NCBI GenBank assembly: GCA_030533405.1
Contig: JAUNJF010000007.1
Coordinates: 1 to 64,000 of the forward strand
Length of the DNA: 64,000 bases
Source of the DNA: Eubacteriales bacterium
GTDB taxonomy: Bacteria; Bacillota; Clostridia; Lachnospirales; Lachnospiraceae
Direction of reading: 5' to 3'
This document shows positions 44,518 through 52,293 of the stretch, piece by piece (the stretch's first letter is position 1; each line of letters opens with the position of its first letter). Position numbers and translations under genes: made by a program. The notes beneath the pieces were generated by a model. It saw only the letters and a program-made list of their open reading frames with translations. It searched no databases and was not told where the DNA came from.

Positions 44518-44583
44518 AAATATTAATTATACAATTGCGTAAATGTGCTTATTTAAGAATCATTTATACAAGGAGGAATCTAC

Positions 44584-44925
44584 ATGGCGAGAAAATTTAT
44601 TGAAATAGAAGATGTCCCTAAGGGATACGAGAACAAAGTTCGTCAGAATTTAAGTTTTAAAACCGGAAAATTTGTATGGCGTTGCCGATTCACAACTGCG
44701 TTGGATCCTGCCACGATTAATTCAGAAAATTTATATGTTGAGAATGCTGCAGGCACTCGCATTTCTACCAAATTCACCTACGACGATGCCAATATGGAAA
44801 TTGAAGTAGAACCTTTGGAAGCCTACGCACAAGAAGTGGATTACTATTTACATATTACAACAAAAGTAAAATCGCGTGGCGGTCAGAATCTAAAAGAACC
44901 TGTAGCCATACGATTCCGCTTGTAA
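44584..44925 (+). CDS. Single Ig-like domain protein (Big_5-like)
   Basis: A 113-aa protein that appears to be one Ig-like domain of the Big_5/SbsA type: 'FTTALDPATINSENLYVENAAGTRI' region, 'KFTYDDANMEIEVEPLEAYA' and 'DYYLHITTKVKSRGGQNLK' are the usual strand pattern. Such domains normally occur inside large secreted proteins, but this one has no signal peptide or anchor and is a stand-alone gene with its own good promoter, AAGGAGG site and terminator. A cytoplasmic or complex-bound role is possible. Function unknown. Confidence 0.7.
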   Translation: MARKFIEIEDVPKGYENKVRQNLSFKTGKFVWRCRFTTALDPATINSENLYVENAAGTRISTKFTYDDANMEIEVEPLEAYAQEVDYYLHITTKVKSRGGQNLKEPVAIRFRL

Positions 44926-44958
44926 CGCAAAGTGGATATCCCCTCTGCGTTATACTAT
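44924..44958 (+). terminator. Convergent terminator after the Ig-like gene
   Basis: AACGCA (44924-44929) with TGCGTT (44946-44951) and an inner GGATATCC, followed by ATACTATTT. It overlaps both stop codons and may act in both directions. Confidence 0.6.
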
Positions 44959-45734
44959 TTACTCTGTCTGCGATAACGATCACGATATTCCTCTACAAAG
45001 TCTTTAAAGACTTCCCATCGATCTTCGTGCTCGACAAAGTATTTTGGACAATTTTTTTCGGTCACATCATAATGTCTTATGAGGTGATCCATATCTAAAC
45101 CATAATAGTTCATTAAATGTGCCACCAGATATACACAGTTATTATATGTATCATCATTAAAACTACCTGTTTCATCTGGATGGCACATTTCTATTGAAAT
45201 ACAATATTCATTCAAGCTATTTGAACAATATGCCATCTCATTACAAGGCACGCACTGTATGATTTCCCCAGATAATCCAATAACAAACTGCGCACTTGCA
45301 AATGTTTCTTCAGTATCCTTCAGATTTTCAAAATAGTTTCGATTCTGTTCAGCTGTGGAACCTGGATTTGCTGTATAATGAATTACGATATACTGCGGTG
45401 CAGTTGTCAAAGGAAGTCCTGGTCTGGAATACCGATTTACCGTCAAAAATTCTTCTGTAATCGGCAAATCTGGAAACACTGTCGCCGCTCCAACAATCGG
45501 CTCCGCCTGTGAAGGCGTCATATCGTCCATCACAGAACCACCTTTCCACTGTAAATAAAAATGATAAAACGAAAAGCCAATTGCAACTAAAATCAAAAAG
45601 CTCGCCAACATACACATAACCACTGTGACAAAACGATTTTTGATATGCTTTACCTGATGTTTTTGAGATTTCTCTCTTCTTGCCGTTCTCTGTTCATTTG
45701 TATTTTTATAAAACTGACTATATTGTTGTTTCAT
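44955..45734 (-). CDS. Membrane-anchored N-acetylmuramoyl-L-alanine amidase (Amidase_2)
   Basis: A 259-aa protein. A basic cytoplasmic N-terminus (1-33) precedes one membrane helix (about 35-58), so it is anchored with the enzyme outside. The zinc amidase domain (about 110-250) has 'YIVIHYTANPG' (His ligand), 'AQFVIGLSGEIIQCVP' and 'IRHYDVTEKNCPKYF' (His ligand, Lys/Cys). It would cut the amide between MurNAc and the stem peptide. It overlaps the GIY-YIG gene by four bases (ATGA), so the two are translationally coupled. Sporulation or germination role possible but not shown. Confidence 0.9.
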   Translation of the reverse strand: MKQQYSQFYKNTNEQRTARREKSQKHQVKHIKNRFVTVVMCMLASFLILVAIGFSFYHFYLQWKGGSVMDDMTPSQAEPIVGAATVFPDLPITEEFLTVNRYSRPGLPLTTAPQYIVIHYTANPGSTAEQNRNYFENLKDTEETFASAQFVIGLSGEIIQCVPCNEMAYCSNSLNEYCISIEMCHPDETGSFNDDTYNNCVYLVAHLMNYYGLDMDHLIRHYDVTEKNCPKYFVEHEDRWEVFKDFVEEYRDRYRRQSK

Positions 45735-46069
45735 ATACGTTCCATCTTTTCCTTTATTTTTTCAAGGTTTCTCATACAATCTGCCATAATCTGATTACAA
45801 TTACATACAACTTGCTTGGATTGCGCCGCAACTAATTGAAGCTTGTCCTTTCGATTCAAATGCTTAATCTCGTATTCACGTTTCATCGCCTCACTTTTTG
45901 TCGCAAACACTTCATAATACACTAATCTTACTGGCAAACGTACCCTTGTGTATTTTGCACCCTTCCCCTCATTATGACACAGCATTCTTTTCTCTAATTC
46001 ATTCGTCCATCCTGTATAAAGCGTCCCGTCCTGACACTCCACCATATATGTGTATGCTGTATCTTTCAT
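45731..46069 (-). CDS. GIY-YIG domain protein (UPF0213/YhbQ-like)
   Basis: A 112-aa protein. The GIY-YIG core reads 'YTYMVECQDGTLYTGWTNEL' (Y-T-Y/Y-T-G), followed by 'RMLCHNEGKGAKYTR', 'LVYYEVFATKSEAMKREYEIK' and a Lys-rich helix, the pattern of YhbQ/YazA-type small nucleases. The C-terminal 35 residues add a helix with three Cys ('VVCNCNQIMADCM'). A frame extends to 46141 (ATG inside a perfect hairpin) and ATG 46090 is also possible; the start is uncertain. It overlaps the amidase gene by four bases. Confidence 0.8.
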   Translation of the reverse strand: MKDTAYTYMVECQDGTLYTGWTNELEKRMLCHNEGKGAKYTRVRLPVRLVYYEVFATKSEAMKREYEIKHLNRKDKLQLVAAQSKQVVCNCNQIMADCMRNLEKIKEKMERI

Positions 46070-46130
46070 ACTTTTCACCCGTTTCCTCATATATAAAGCC
46101 TTTGATATAAAAACGTATTTTCTCAATACC

Positions 46131-46151
46131 TTTATCCCCATTGGGGATAAA
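46131..46151. other. Perfect 21-base hairpin
   Basis: TTTATCCCC, ATT, GGGGATAAA. It lies between the SMC-like gene stop and the GIY-YIG gene. A second pairing, ATTGGGGA with TCCCCAAT near 46213, is an alternative. No T-run, so it may be a processing or 3'-end stabilising structure. The rest of the 46070-46278 gap shows no gene. Confidence 0.5.
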
Positions 46152-46278
46152 ACGGATGCTTCACATTCCGCTTCGCAACATGTTCAAGAACACAATCCTT
46201 TCATATCCAGTATTCCCCAATCAAAGGCTAACTTTCTTCATACCATACTATATGCAAAAACTGCTAAAATGCCACCCA

Positions 46279-49200
46279 CTAAATGAATTCAAATGTTCCC
46301 TGACTATATTCTAGGTTCTGATATTCGATTTCATCCTGTGCTACCTGGCTTCTGTAATCCACAACAACCGTTTGCTGTCTTCCATTGATTAACTGCTGAC
46401 CAAGAATATAATTTACATCAAAACGATTGGTAATCGCAGGTGTTGCACCACGCGCAGGTACAATTAACTGCACATTATTTGTCTTAAGCAATGCAAATAT
46501 CGGTTCCCAAATGTAGATATCCTTTGCTGCACCAAATGGATTATCAATAAAGATTACCTTTTTCAAAGAATCTGGCTCAGCTTCTGGTGCATACATGCCT
46601 GAAATATAATTGATAATTGATACCAAAAACTGAATATAAATACCCTGCGACTGACCTGTACTACCAACAGCCTCCTCATAACGCAAATACCGGCTCTGCT
46701 CTTTCATACGTTCTCTCTTATACAGCTTCAAACGAATGGCATTCATATCGGTAACCAGTACAGAAAACAACTTCTTTAACAAAAGCTGATTCTTCATATA
46801 ACGAATTCTCTCGTTATTATCTGTAAATTTATCAGCACCATTTACCACCTCGTCAATATAATCCGACATCCGCTGCGCAATATATTCATCCTTCACATAT
46901 GGAATCGTCAAATTAACCATTTGGATTGTTTCACCATCTAGCTGAATGCATGAAAGCTTTGGTAATTTATCCAACTCTGTACGAACATCTTTGCAACGTT
47001 CAATACATTGATTTTCAAAATTATTCTTAATTGCCTCCATATCCTCTATTCCCCGTTCTACGCGTTCCTTCTCAAGTAAAATGTAGGAAATCATTTCGCG
47101 GATACTTTCCAATAACGCCTTTGCAGCCTCATACGTTTCTGGCACTTCCACATCATCTTTGATGGAATTCGATAATTCAAATGCACCCATCACAAAGAAT
47201 GTATTTGCTGTCTGCGCCTTGTAATTCATAAGGTCCTGTTTTGCACGTGCTAATGCTTTGTTACTCTTATCATATAAAAGCAAGCTTTCCTCAAATATCT
47301 CGCGAATCTGTTGCTGTTCCTGTGTTAACACGGTCGCACCAGAACAGTCTAGCGCCTCACTTTCCACAATTCGCTTTACATCTTTATACAAATCACGAAT
47401 CACACCATGGTTCTTCACATACTGCTGATATTGCTTTTGGAATGTTTTCATTTCCTCGCGAAGATTTCGAAGAACACGATCTCCTTCTGCAATTGCCTGC
47501 GTTGCCTCTTCTCTGGTAACAGATAGTGTTAACTGTTCACCGAAACGTTCCATAAGCGCCTGTAACGCCTGTTCAATTCGACCTTCCAAACGAGTTGCTT
47601 CATGCTCCTTCTTTTTATAGTCGTCTCGAATCTGATCACATCGAACTGCAACCTGTGATACCTGCAAACTGAGTCTGCTAATAAACGTCTCCTCAATTGG
47701 ATGCAATTCATTTTTCTCACGAAGCGACTCAAGCTGCTCTAACGAAACCTTACGACGCTCTATCATTTTCAACTCACGCTGCATGCTCTGTGATAATGTC
47801 TCTACAAGCTTTTTCTTGTCTTCCAATGCAACATTTTCCTTTTCGTGCATTGCCTTCGCCGCCAAGAATTCTGCGCGAAGCTGCTCCTGCGACATTACAA
47901 CCTCTGGATACTCTTTTTCCACATAATATGGCTTATATAAGCTCTCCCAATCAGCCAAAACAACATCTATTTGCTTTTGTAAATGTGCAGTCTGCTGTTC
48001 TAGTTCATCACGCTTTAAACACACAGTCTCATATTCCATGCGTGCCTGTTCCACGGCACTCTTTAGTCTACGACTTTCTGCTGTATAGTGATCAAGCTGC
48101 TCCTTTGTAGTATCTGCCAAATCACTGACTGCCTGAATGGACGCAAGCTTAATTCGCTCTGCCCCATTCATCTCTAACTTCTCTTCAATCTGCGCAAGTT
48201 CATCTTTCGTCTTTTCGCTATGAGACTTTAAATGTTGCATTGTCTTTTTCAACTCCTCAATCTCATGCTCTAATTCAAGTACCTGCTCTCGACCTGCCTG
48301 CACTTCATTTTCTGCATTGATAAATGCAGCATCTGTAAGCTTTGCGGTATAATCCAAATCCTCATTATAGGTTTGCTCTAACTCCAAAAATCGCTCCAAC
48401 TCTTCTACCAGCTCAGCCTGTTTCTTTTCCAAACGAGTTGCCTCCATTGAAAGCGCGTCCTCTTCTACAAAGCTACTTTTATCCTTCGAAAGTAAAATAA
48501 CTCCATCCTCTTTGGTAACCACACCTGGTTGTTCTAAAACTGTCTGGTCAAAAATTGGCACAGCCTGATTCTCTAACTCTAATGTATGAATTCGTTCATC
48601 ATCTTTTACGAGTTCAAAGTTCTTTGTCACAACACCATATGGCAACAATGGATAACGATTCATCAACTCTTCACGATTACTCTTTGGCAGAGCAGACAAA
48701 TAATCGACGCCCGAAAGCGCAAAATCCCCATGACGACTTTCCAAATAATCCTTTACCTTTGAAATTCCCACTGATTCTTCAAGAATTCGTCCTTCACGAA
48801 CCTGCTCTAAATGTCTCTCTAATCGCTCTATTTCCTTTCGGTGTCCAACAATTGCCACACGCTGATTCAGCGCACGCTCTTTTATGGTCTCATACAAATC
48901 TTCTGTCTTTTTCACACCATAGATTTGTGTCATTTTTTTAAGTCGATCCTGATTCCTAGAATACTGCGCATGTTTATTCATCGCCTCCACCAGAGCCTGT
49001 TTTGCCTGCTCATAGGACTGTCTTGCCACATACATTTCCTTATCCTTGTTGCCCAATGTCTCTATGTCCTCAAAATATACACGTTCCGCCTCTTCCTTTT
49101 GCACCTGCAAGTTCTTCGCCTCTTCTTCCAACGTAACAGACAATTCTTTCAGGTCACTTAACACCAATACTGCAATGTCCTTTCGAACCTTGCGAATCTC

Positions 49201-50718
49201 CTCCATGTGTTGCTCGTATTCCTGTTGCAAACGCTCTCTTTGGCTTTCTGCTACTGCCAGTGCAACGGTTCCTTCTTCACACACATGTGTTAAAGTACTC
49301 TCCTGCTCCTTGATATCAGCTAAGGCTTTGCTTTTTTCCTGTAACTGCACACGAATTTCAACTAACTGTTTATCATCCTGCTTCTTCTTTGTCCACGCAA
49401 TTCGGTGAAGCTTTTCTAACTGATTCGACCCACTATTGCTTGCAGCCTTAATCATTGCCTGATTCTCCTCCATAGAAGCCTTGTCTTCTAAATAGCGAAG
49501 ATAATCGTTCACGCTTTCTCTCAAATCCAGCTCTGCCTTTGCATTCTCAAGTTCCTGTTCTACCTGTTTTACATGACGTTCTAACACTTCCATGTCATTT
49601 TTTACGTCCTCTAACAGATATTGATCCTTTAACACCTTCAAGCTTTCGATTCTGCGTTCTTCCAATCGATAATGCTGATCCTTCTTTTCCTTCTCTTCTT
49701 CCATTTGTGCAATCTTTGCTTCACCATCTCTTGTCAAAGATTCACCTGTCACATAAATATCTGCAAGTGTTCCAGAAACCTTGTCCTTTTCCTCATACAG
49801 CTTCAGGAAAGAAGACACACGTCCCTCCAACAAATGCATCAGTTCTGTTTCTTTATCATAATTGGCAATCTCACTTTTCTTTTTGGATAACTCAACAAGC
49901 TTGTCCTTGATATCCAACAGGGTTTTTGCCATATCTTCGTTAACATCATTCTGTTCTGTCTTTACCAAAAACGCCTTCTCAATAATCTCTTCAATCAACA
50001 AGTCCTCAACAACTTTACGCGTTGTTTTATAATGCGTCTCAAAATAAGTACGCACATGACCCTCTGTCTTGTTAATGCCTCGAATAATTTCCCACTGACT
50101 TTCAAATAATCCATACTGACTAATAAATCTTTGGTACTCTCCCTTGCGCTCAAACACGTATACCTTCAAATTCAAATTACGACGACCAAGGTCTTTCAAA
50201 TAATTCTTAAGTCCACTATATGTAATACGCTCCTTTTGATTCTGCAACGGAAGATTCACAATATCATTGTCATTATAATCACGATAGAAAATACAATAAT
50301 TAAAATATTCAATGGATGCACTCAACTTTTCACCGCCAGCTGTCTTCGACACCTCTGTAGATTCTGTACCATCCTCGGCACCCTCTCCGTCTTTTGCCTT
50401 TCTGGCACAAAAGCCAGTCGTCATATAGCGATACCCTTCTTTTACGTCCTTATCATCCAGCTTCCACTCCACAAGCGAATGAATGGTGGTATTTCCACCA
50501 CCATTACGAAATAGTTTTTCAATTGGCTGTTTTTCATCCAATGTACAGTTTGGAATCAAATTCTGTAAAAGCAACAGCATAAGCACGCTCTTTCCACCAC
50601 CATTTGCAAGGTCATATAGCGTATTTTTTCCATACATACGCATTGAGAAATCATCGTAGCCCTGTGTTCCAAAATTATATTTTACATTATTTACTCGAAT
50701 TCTATTAATATTTGGCAT
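46279..50718 (-). CDS. MukB/MksB-like SMC-type coiled-coil ATPase
   Basis: A 1479-aa protein with SMC architecture. The N-terminal head has Walker A 'LANGGGKSVLMLLLLQ' (GGGKS at 40-44). Very long coiled coils cover about 200-620 and 770-1320, around a central hinge-like region near 640-740 ('YLSALPKSNREELMNRYPLLPYG' area). The C-terminal head has a signature-like 'GSTGQSQGIYIQFLVS' at about 1352-1367 and Walker B 'KKVIFIDNPFG'. Position 1393 is Asn where ABC/SMC ATPases have the catalytic Glu. Length (MukB is 1486 aa) and the 237-aa partner gene 49 bases upstream suggest a MukBE/MksBE/Wadjet-type complex. No kleisin or Toprim nuclease gene is adjacent. Plasmid or phage defence, or chromosome organisation, are the candidates. 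Confidence 0.82.
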   Translation of the reverse strand: MPNINRIRVNNVKYNFGTQGYDDFSMRMYGKNTLYDLANGGGKSVLMLLLLQNLIPNCTLDEKQPIEKLFRNGGGNTTIHSLVEWKLDDKDVKEGYRYMTTGFCARKAKDGEGAEDGTESTEVSKTAGGEKLSASIEYFNYCIFYRDYNDNDIVNLPLQNQKERITYSGLKNYLKDLGRRNLNLKVYVFERKGEYQRFISQYGLFESQWEIIRGINKTEGHVRTYFETHYKTTRKVVEDLLIEEIIEKAFLVKTEQNDVNEDMAKTLLDIKDKLVELSKKKSEIANYDKETELMHLLEGRVSSFLKLYEEKDKVSGTLADIYVTGESLTRDGEAKIAQMEEEKEKKDQHYRLEERRIESLKVLKDQYLLEDVKNDMEVLERHVKQVEQELENAKAELDLRESVNDYLRYLEDKASMEENQAMIKAASNSGSNQLEKLHRIAWTKKKQDDKQLVEIRVQLQEKSKALADIKEQESTLTHVCEEGTVALAVAESQRERLQQEYEQHMEEIRKVRKDIAVLVLSDLKELSVTLEEEAKNLQVQKEEAERVYFEDIETLGNKDKEMYVARQSYEQAKQALVEAMNKHAQYSRNQDRLKKMTQIYGVKKTEDLYETIKERALNQRVAIVGHRKEIERLERHLEQVREGRILEESVGISKVKDYLESRHGDFALSGVDYLSALPKSNREELMNRYPLLPYGVVTKNFELVKDDERIHTLELENQAVPIFDQTVLEQPGVVTKEDGVILLSKDKSSFVEEDALSMEATRLEKKQAELVEELERFLELEQTYNEDLDYTAKLTDAAFINAENEVQAGREQVLELEHEIEELKKTMQHLKSHSEKTKDELAQIEEKLEMNGAERIKLASIQAVSDLADTTKEQLDHYTAESRRLKSAVEQARMEYETVCLKRDELEQQTAHLQKQIDVVLADWESLYKPYYVEKEYPEVVMSQEQLRAEFLAAKAMHEKENVALEDKKKLVETLSQSMQRELKMIERRKVSLEQLESLREKNELHPIEETFISRLSLQVSQVAVRCDQIRDDYKKKEHEATRLEGRIEQALQALMERFGEQLTLSVTREEATQAIAEGDRVLRNLREEMKTFQKQYQQYVKNHGVIRDLYKDVKRIVESEALDCSGATVLTQEQQQIREIFEESLLLYDKSNKALARAKQDLMNYKAQTANTFFVMGAFELSNSIKDDVEVPETYEAAKALLESIREMISYILLEKERVERGIEDMEAIKNNFENQCIERCKDVRTELDKLPKLSCIQLDGETIQMVNLTIPYVKDEYIAQRMSDYIDEVVNGADKFTDNNERIRYMKNQLLLKKLFSVLVTDMNAIRLKLYKRERMKEQSRYLRYEEAVGSTGQSQGIYIQFLVSIINYISGMYAPEAEPDSLKKVIFIDNPFGAAKDIYIWEPIFALLKTNNVQLIVPARGATPAITNRFDVNYILGQQLINGRQQTVVVDYRSQVAQDEIEYQNLEYSQGTFEFI

Positions 50719-50748
50719 ATTTCATTATCCTTTTCTATTCTTTCTCCC

Positions 50749-50766
50749 TAGGTAATTACAAAGCTT
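50749..50766 (-). other. Possible relic of a MITE end
   Basis: TAGGTAATTACAAAGC resembles the end of the MITE family (TAGGTAATTGCGAAAC) with three mismatches and no second arm. It lies between the SMC-like gene and its partner. May be chance. Confidence 0.25.
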
Positions 50767-50767
50767 G

Positions 50768-51481
50768 CTATTCCGCGTCTTTCTCCTCATTTAACAAACT
50801 GTATATCTGTCCACGATATTCTTCGAAATAATGTTCAACGATTGCATGAAAACGTTCCGTTGGATAATAGCGATGATTTACTTCAACAAATAAATTCTCA
50901 TTAACCAAAAAGTTAAACGTCAACTTTGTAAAGCTTGCCTTGGATGCTCGTGAAGCACGAATCTCTCCCTGTTCTTCTCCTGTGCTTGTTGGCAATTCAT
51001 CCCACAAAAGCGCAATCGACTGAAAACTTTCCTGTTGCTCCTCATCCATTGCATATACTGAAATATCCTTTGTAAAGACTGCTAAAGCCTTCGTTACTTC
51101 CTCTAAAACATTTTCAATCTTTATATATTCCTTAAACTGGTAGGAAGCGGAATCTGAATAAAATGCCAATAAAATCTCATAAATGATAAAATAACACAAA
51201 TATAATTCCTTATTGTACCTCACACCGATATAACGTTTTAACTCCTCGTTCGTATATCCAAAAATACGATTCCCCTCACCAGCTGACAAAAACAAACTTT
51301 CTTTATATTCGTAAATGGAAAGATTTAATTTTTTCAGCATAATTCCTACGATATCATAGACTTCCGCATTGCCATAATAATCATCATAAAGGGTACCATT
51401 TGCGCCACCCCTTTTGATTTCCTCTCCAGTTATCAGCTTTGCGTAAATATCTACTGCTTTCTCTAAGTTCTTTCTTTCCAT
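50768..51481 (-). CDS. MukE/MksE/JetB-like partner of the SMC protein
   Basis: A 237-aa, mostly helical protein whose C-terminal part reads like a winged helix: 'KLTFNFLVNENLFVEVNHRYYPTERF' region, then 'AIVEHYFEEYRGQIYSLL'. This resembles the KITE subunits (MukE, MksE, JetB) that bind the kleisin of MukBEF-type complexes; MukE is 234 aa. I recall related clostridial proteins under DUF6063, not verified. It lies 49 bases upstream of the SMC-like gene and 60 after the CpXC gene. No signal or membrane segment. The KITE assignment rests on size, context and the C-terminal pattern. Confidence 0.6.
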   Translation of the reverse strand: MERKNLEKAVDIYAKLITGEEIKRGGANGTLYDDYYGNAEVYDIVGIMLKKLNLSIYEYKESLFLSAGEGNRIFGYTNEELKRYIGVRYNKELYLCYFIIYEILLAFYSDSASYQFKEYIKIENVLEEVTKALAVFTKDISVYAMDEEQQESFQSIALLWDELPTSTGEEQGEIRASRASKASFTKLTFNFLVNENLFVEVNHRYYPTERFHAIVEHYFEEYRGQIYSLLNEEKDAE

Positions 51482-51541
51482 TTCCCTGTCCTCATTTGTT
51501 TTTCTATCATTGTGTATAGCATTTTAAGCGTTTATCCAACC

Positions 51542-52231
51542 TTACTGATTCTCCGCTTCACTACACTCCTTCATTACTTTTGCTGCCCAATGTGCCTCAA
51601 TCATTAACATACAATCATCCTGATAATTCTTCTCTGCTGTCTCCCAAAGCTTTTCCTTCATGTCTTCATACATATCCATATTAACTGTAAAGATTGTTGG
51701 TTTCATTTTGTCAAAGACAACAAGCCACTGATATTCACCCTCTGCACTCTTATCAAAGAAAATACCTACCACCTGACAGTCGTTACCAACCTTTTCCATA
51801 ATCACAGGAACATAAATGACCTTCATTGCCTCAATAAAACGATCATCAAATCCTTCGTCAAAAATCAATACCTTTTCTCTTAATTCCATATCTGTCATGA
51901 CCAAACGATATCGATATCCACCCTGTGCAAGACGAAGACGATTATCTGTCGCCAACAACTGATTAAAATCAATAATACGCTTTTTCTCTTCCTCATGAAT
52001 CTGTGGAAGAAGCCAAATCAAATATTTATTCTCCATGTCATTATATTCAAAATTATAAATAGCTGGTATCAATCTTCCACAGCCTGGACACTTGTTACGA
52101 AAGAACATTCCATCCATAATTTTTTTCTTTTCTTCCTGATCATAAGGCATTTCCAAACGTGGACGAATCTGAACCTCAATCTCTGCTTTACAATTTGGAC
52201 ACTCTAATATACGTTTTTTTATCTCTGCCAT
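51542..52231 (-). CDS. CpXC domain zinc-binding protein
   Basis: A 229-aa protein. The N-terminal 60 residues carry two Cys pairs, 'LECPNCKAEIEVQIRP' and 'RNKCPGCGRLIPAIYNFEY', the CpXC zinc-ribbon arrangement. The rest is mixed alpha/beta with 'YRYRLVMTDMELREKVLIFDEGFDDRFIEAMK' region and 'YQWLVVFDKMKPTIFTV', typical for CpXC proteins of unknown function. It is 60 bases upstream of the MukE-like gene and 62 after pyk, so it may form part of the SMC locus. A role as regulator or accessory subunit is inference. Confidence 0.8.
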   Translation of the reverse strand: MAEIKKRILECPNCKAEIEVQIRPRLEMPYDQEEKKKIMDGMFFRNKCPGCGRLIPAIYNFEYNDMENKYLIWLLPQIHEEEKKRIIDFNQLLATDNRLRLAQGGYRYRLVMTDMELREKVLIFDEGFDDRFIEAMKVIYVPVIMEKVGNDCQVVGIFFDKSAEGEYQWLVVFDKMKPTIFTVNMDMYEDMKEKLWETAEKNYQDDCMLMIEAHWAAKVMKECSEAENQ

Positions 52232-52293
52232 GTTAATTCTCCCTCAATGTTTTTCATTTTCTTCTGTTCTTTTATTTTGGAAATCACAAGTCT

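Noticed and set aside
50749-50766. Fifth MITE copy upstream of the SMC-like gene
   Set aside because: Only one 16-base end with mismatches and no opposite arm; kept only as a low-confidence relic.
46279-52231. Complete Wadjet (JetABCD) defence operon
   Set aside because: Only an SMC-like and a possible JetB/MukE-like gene are seen. No kleisin or Toprim nuclease gene is present, and the CpXC and GIY-YIG proteins are not known Wadjet parts.
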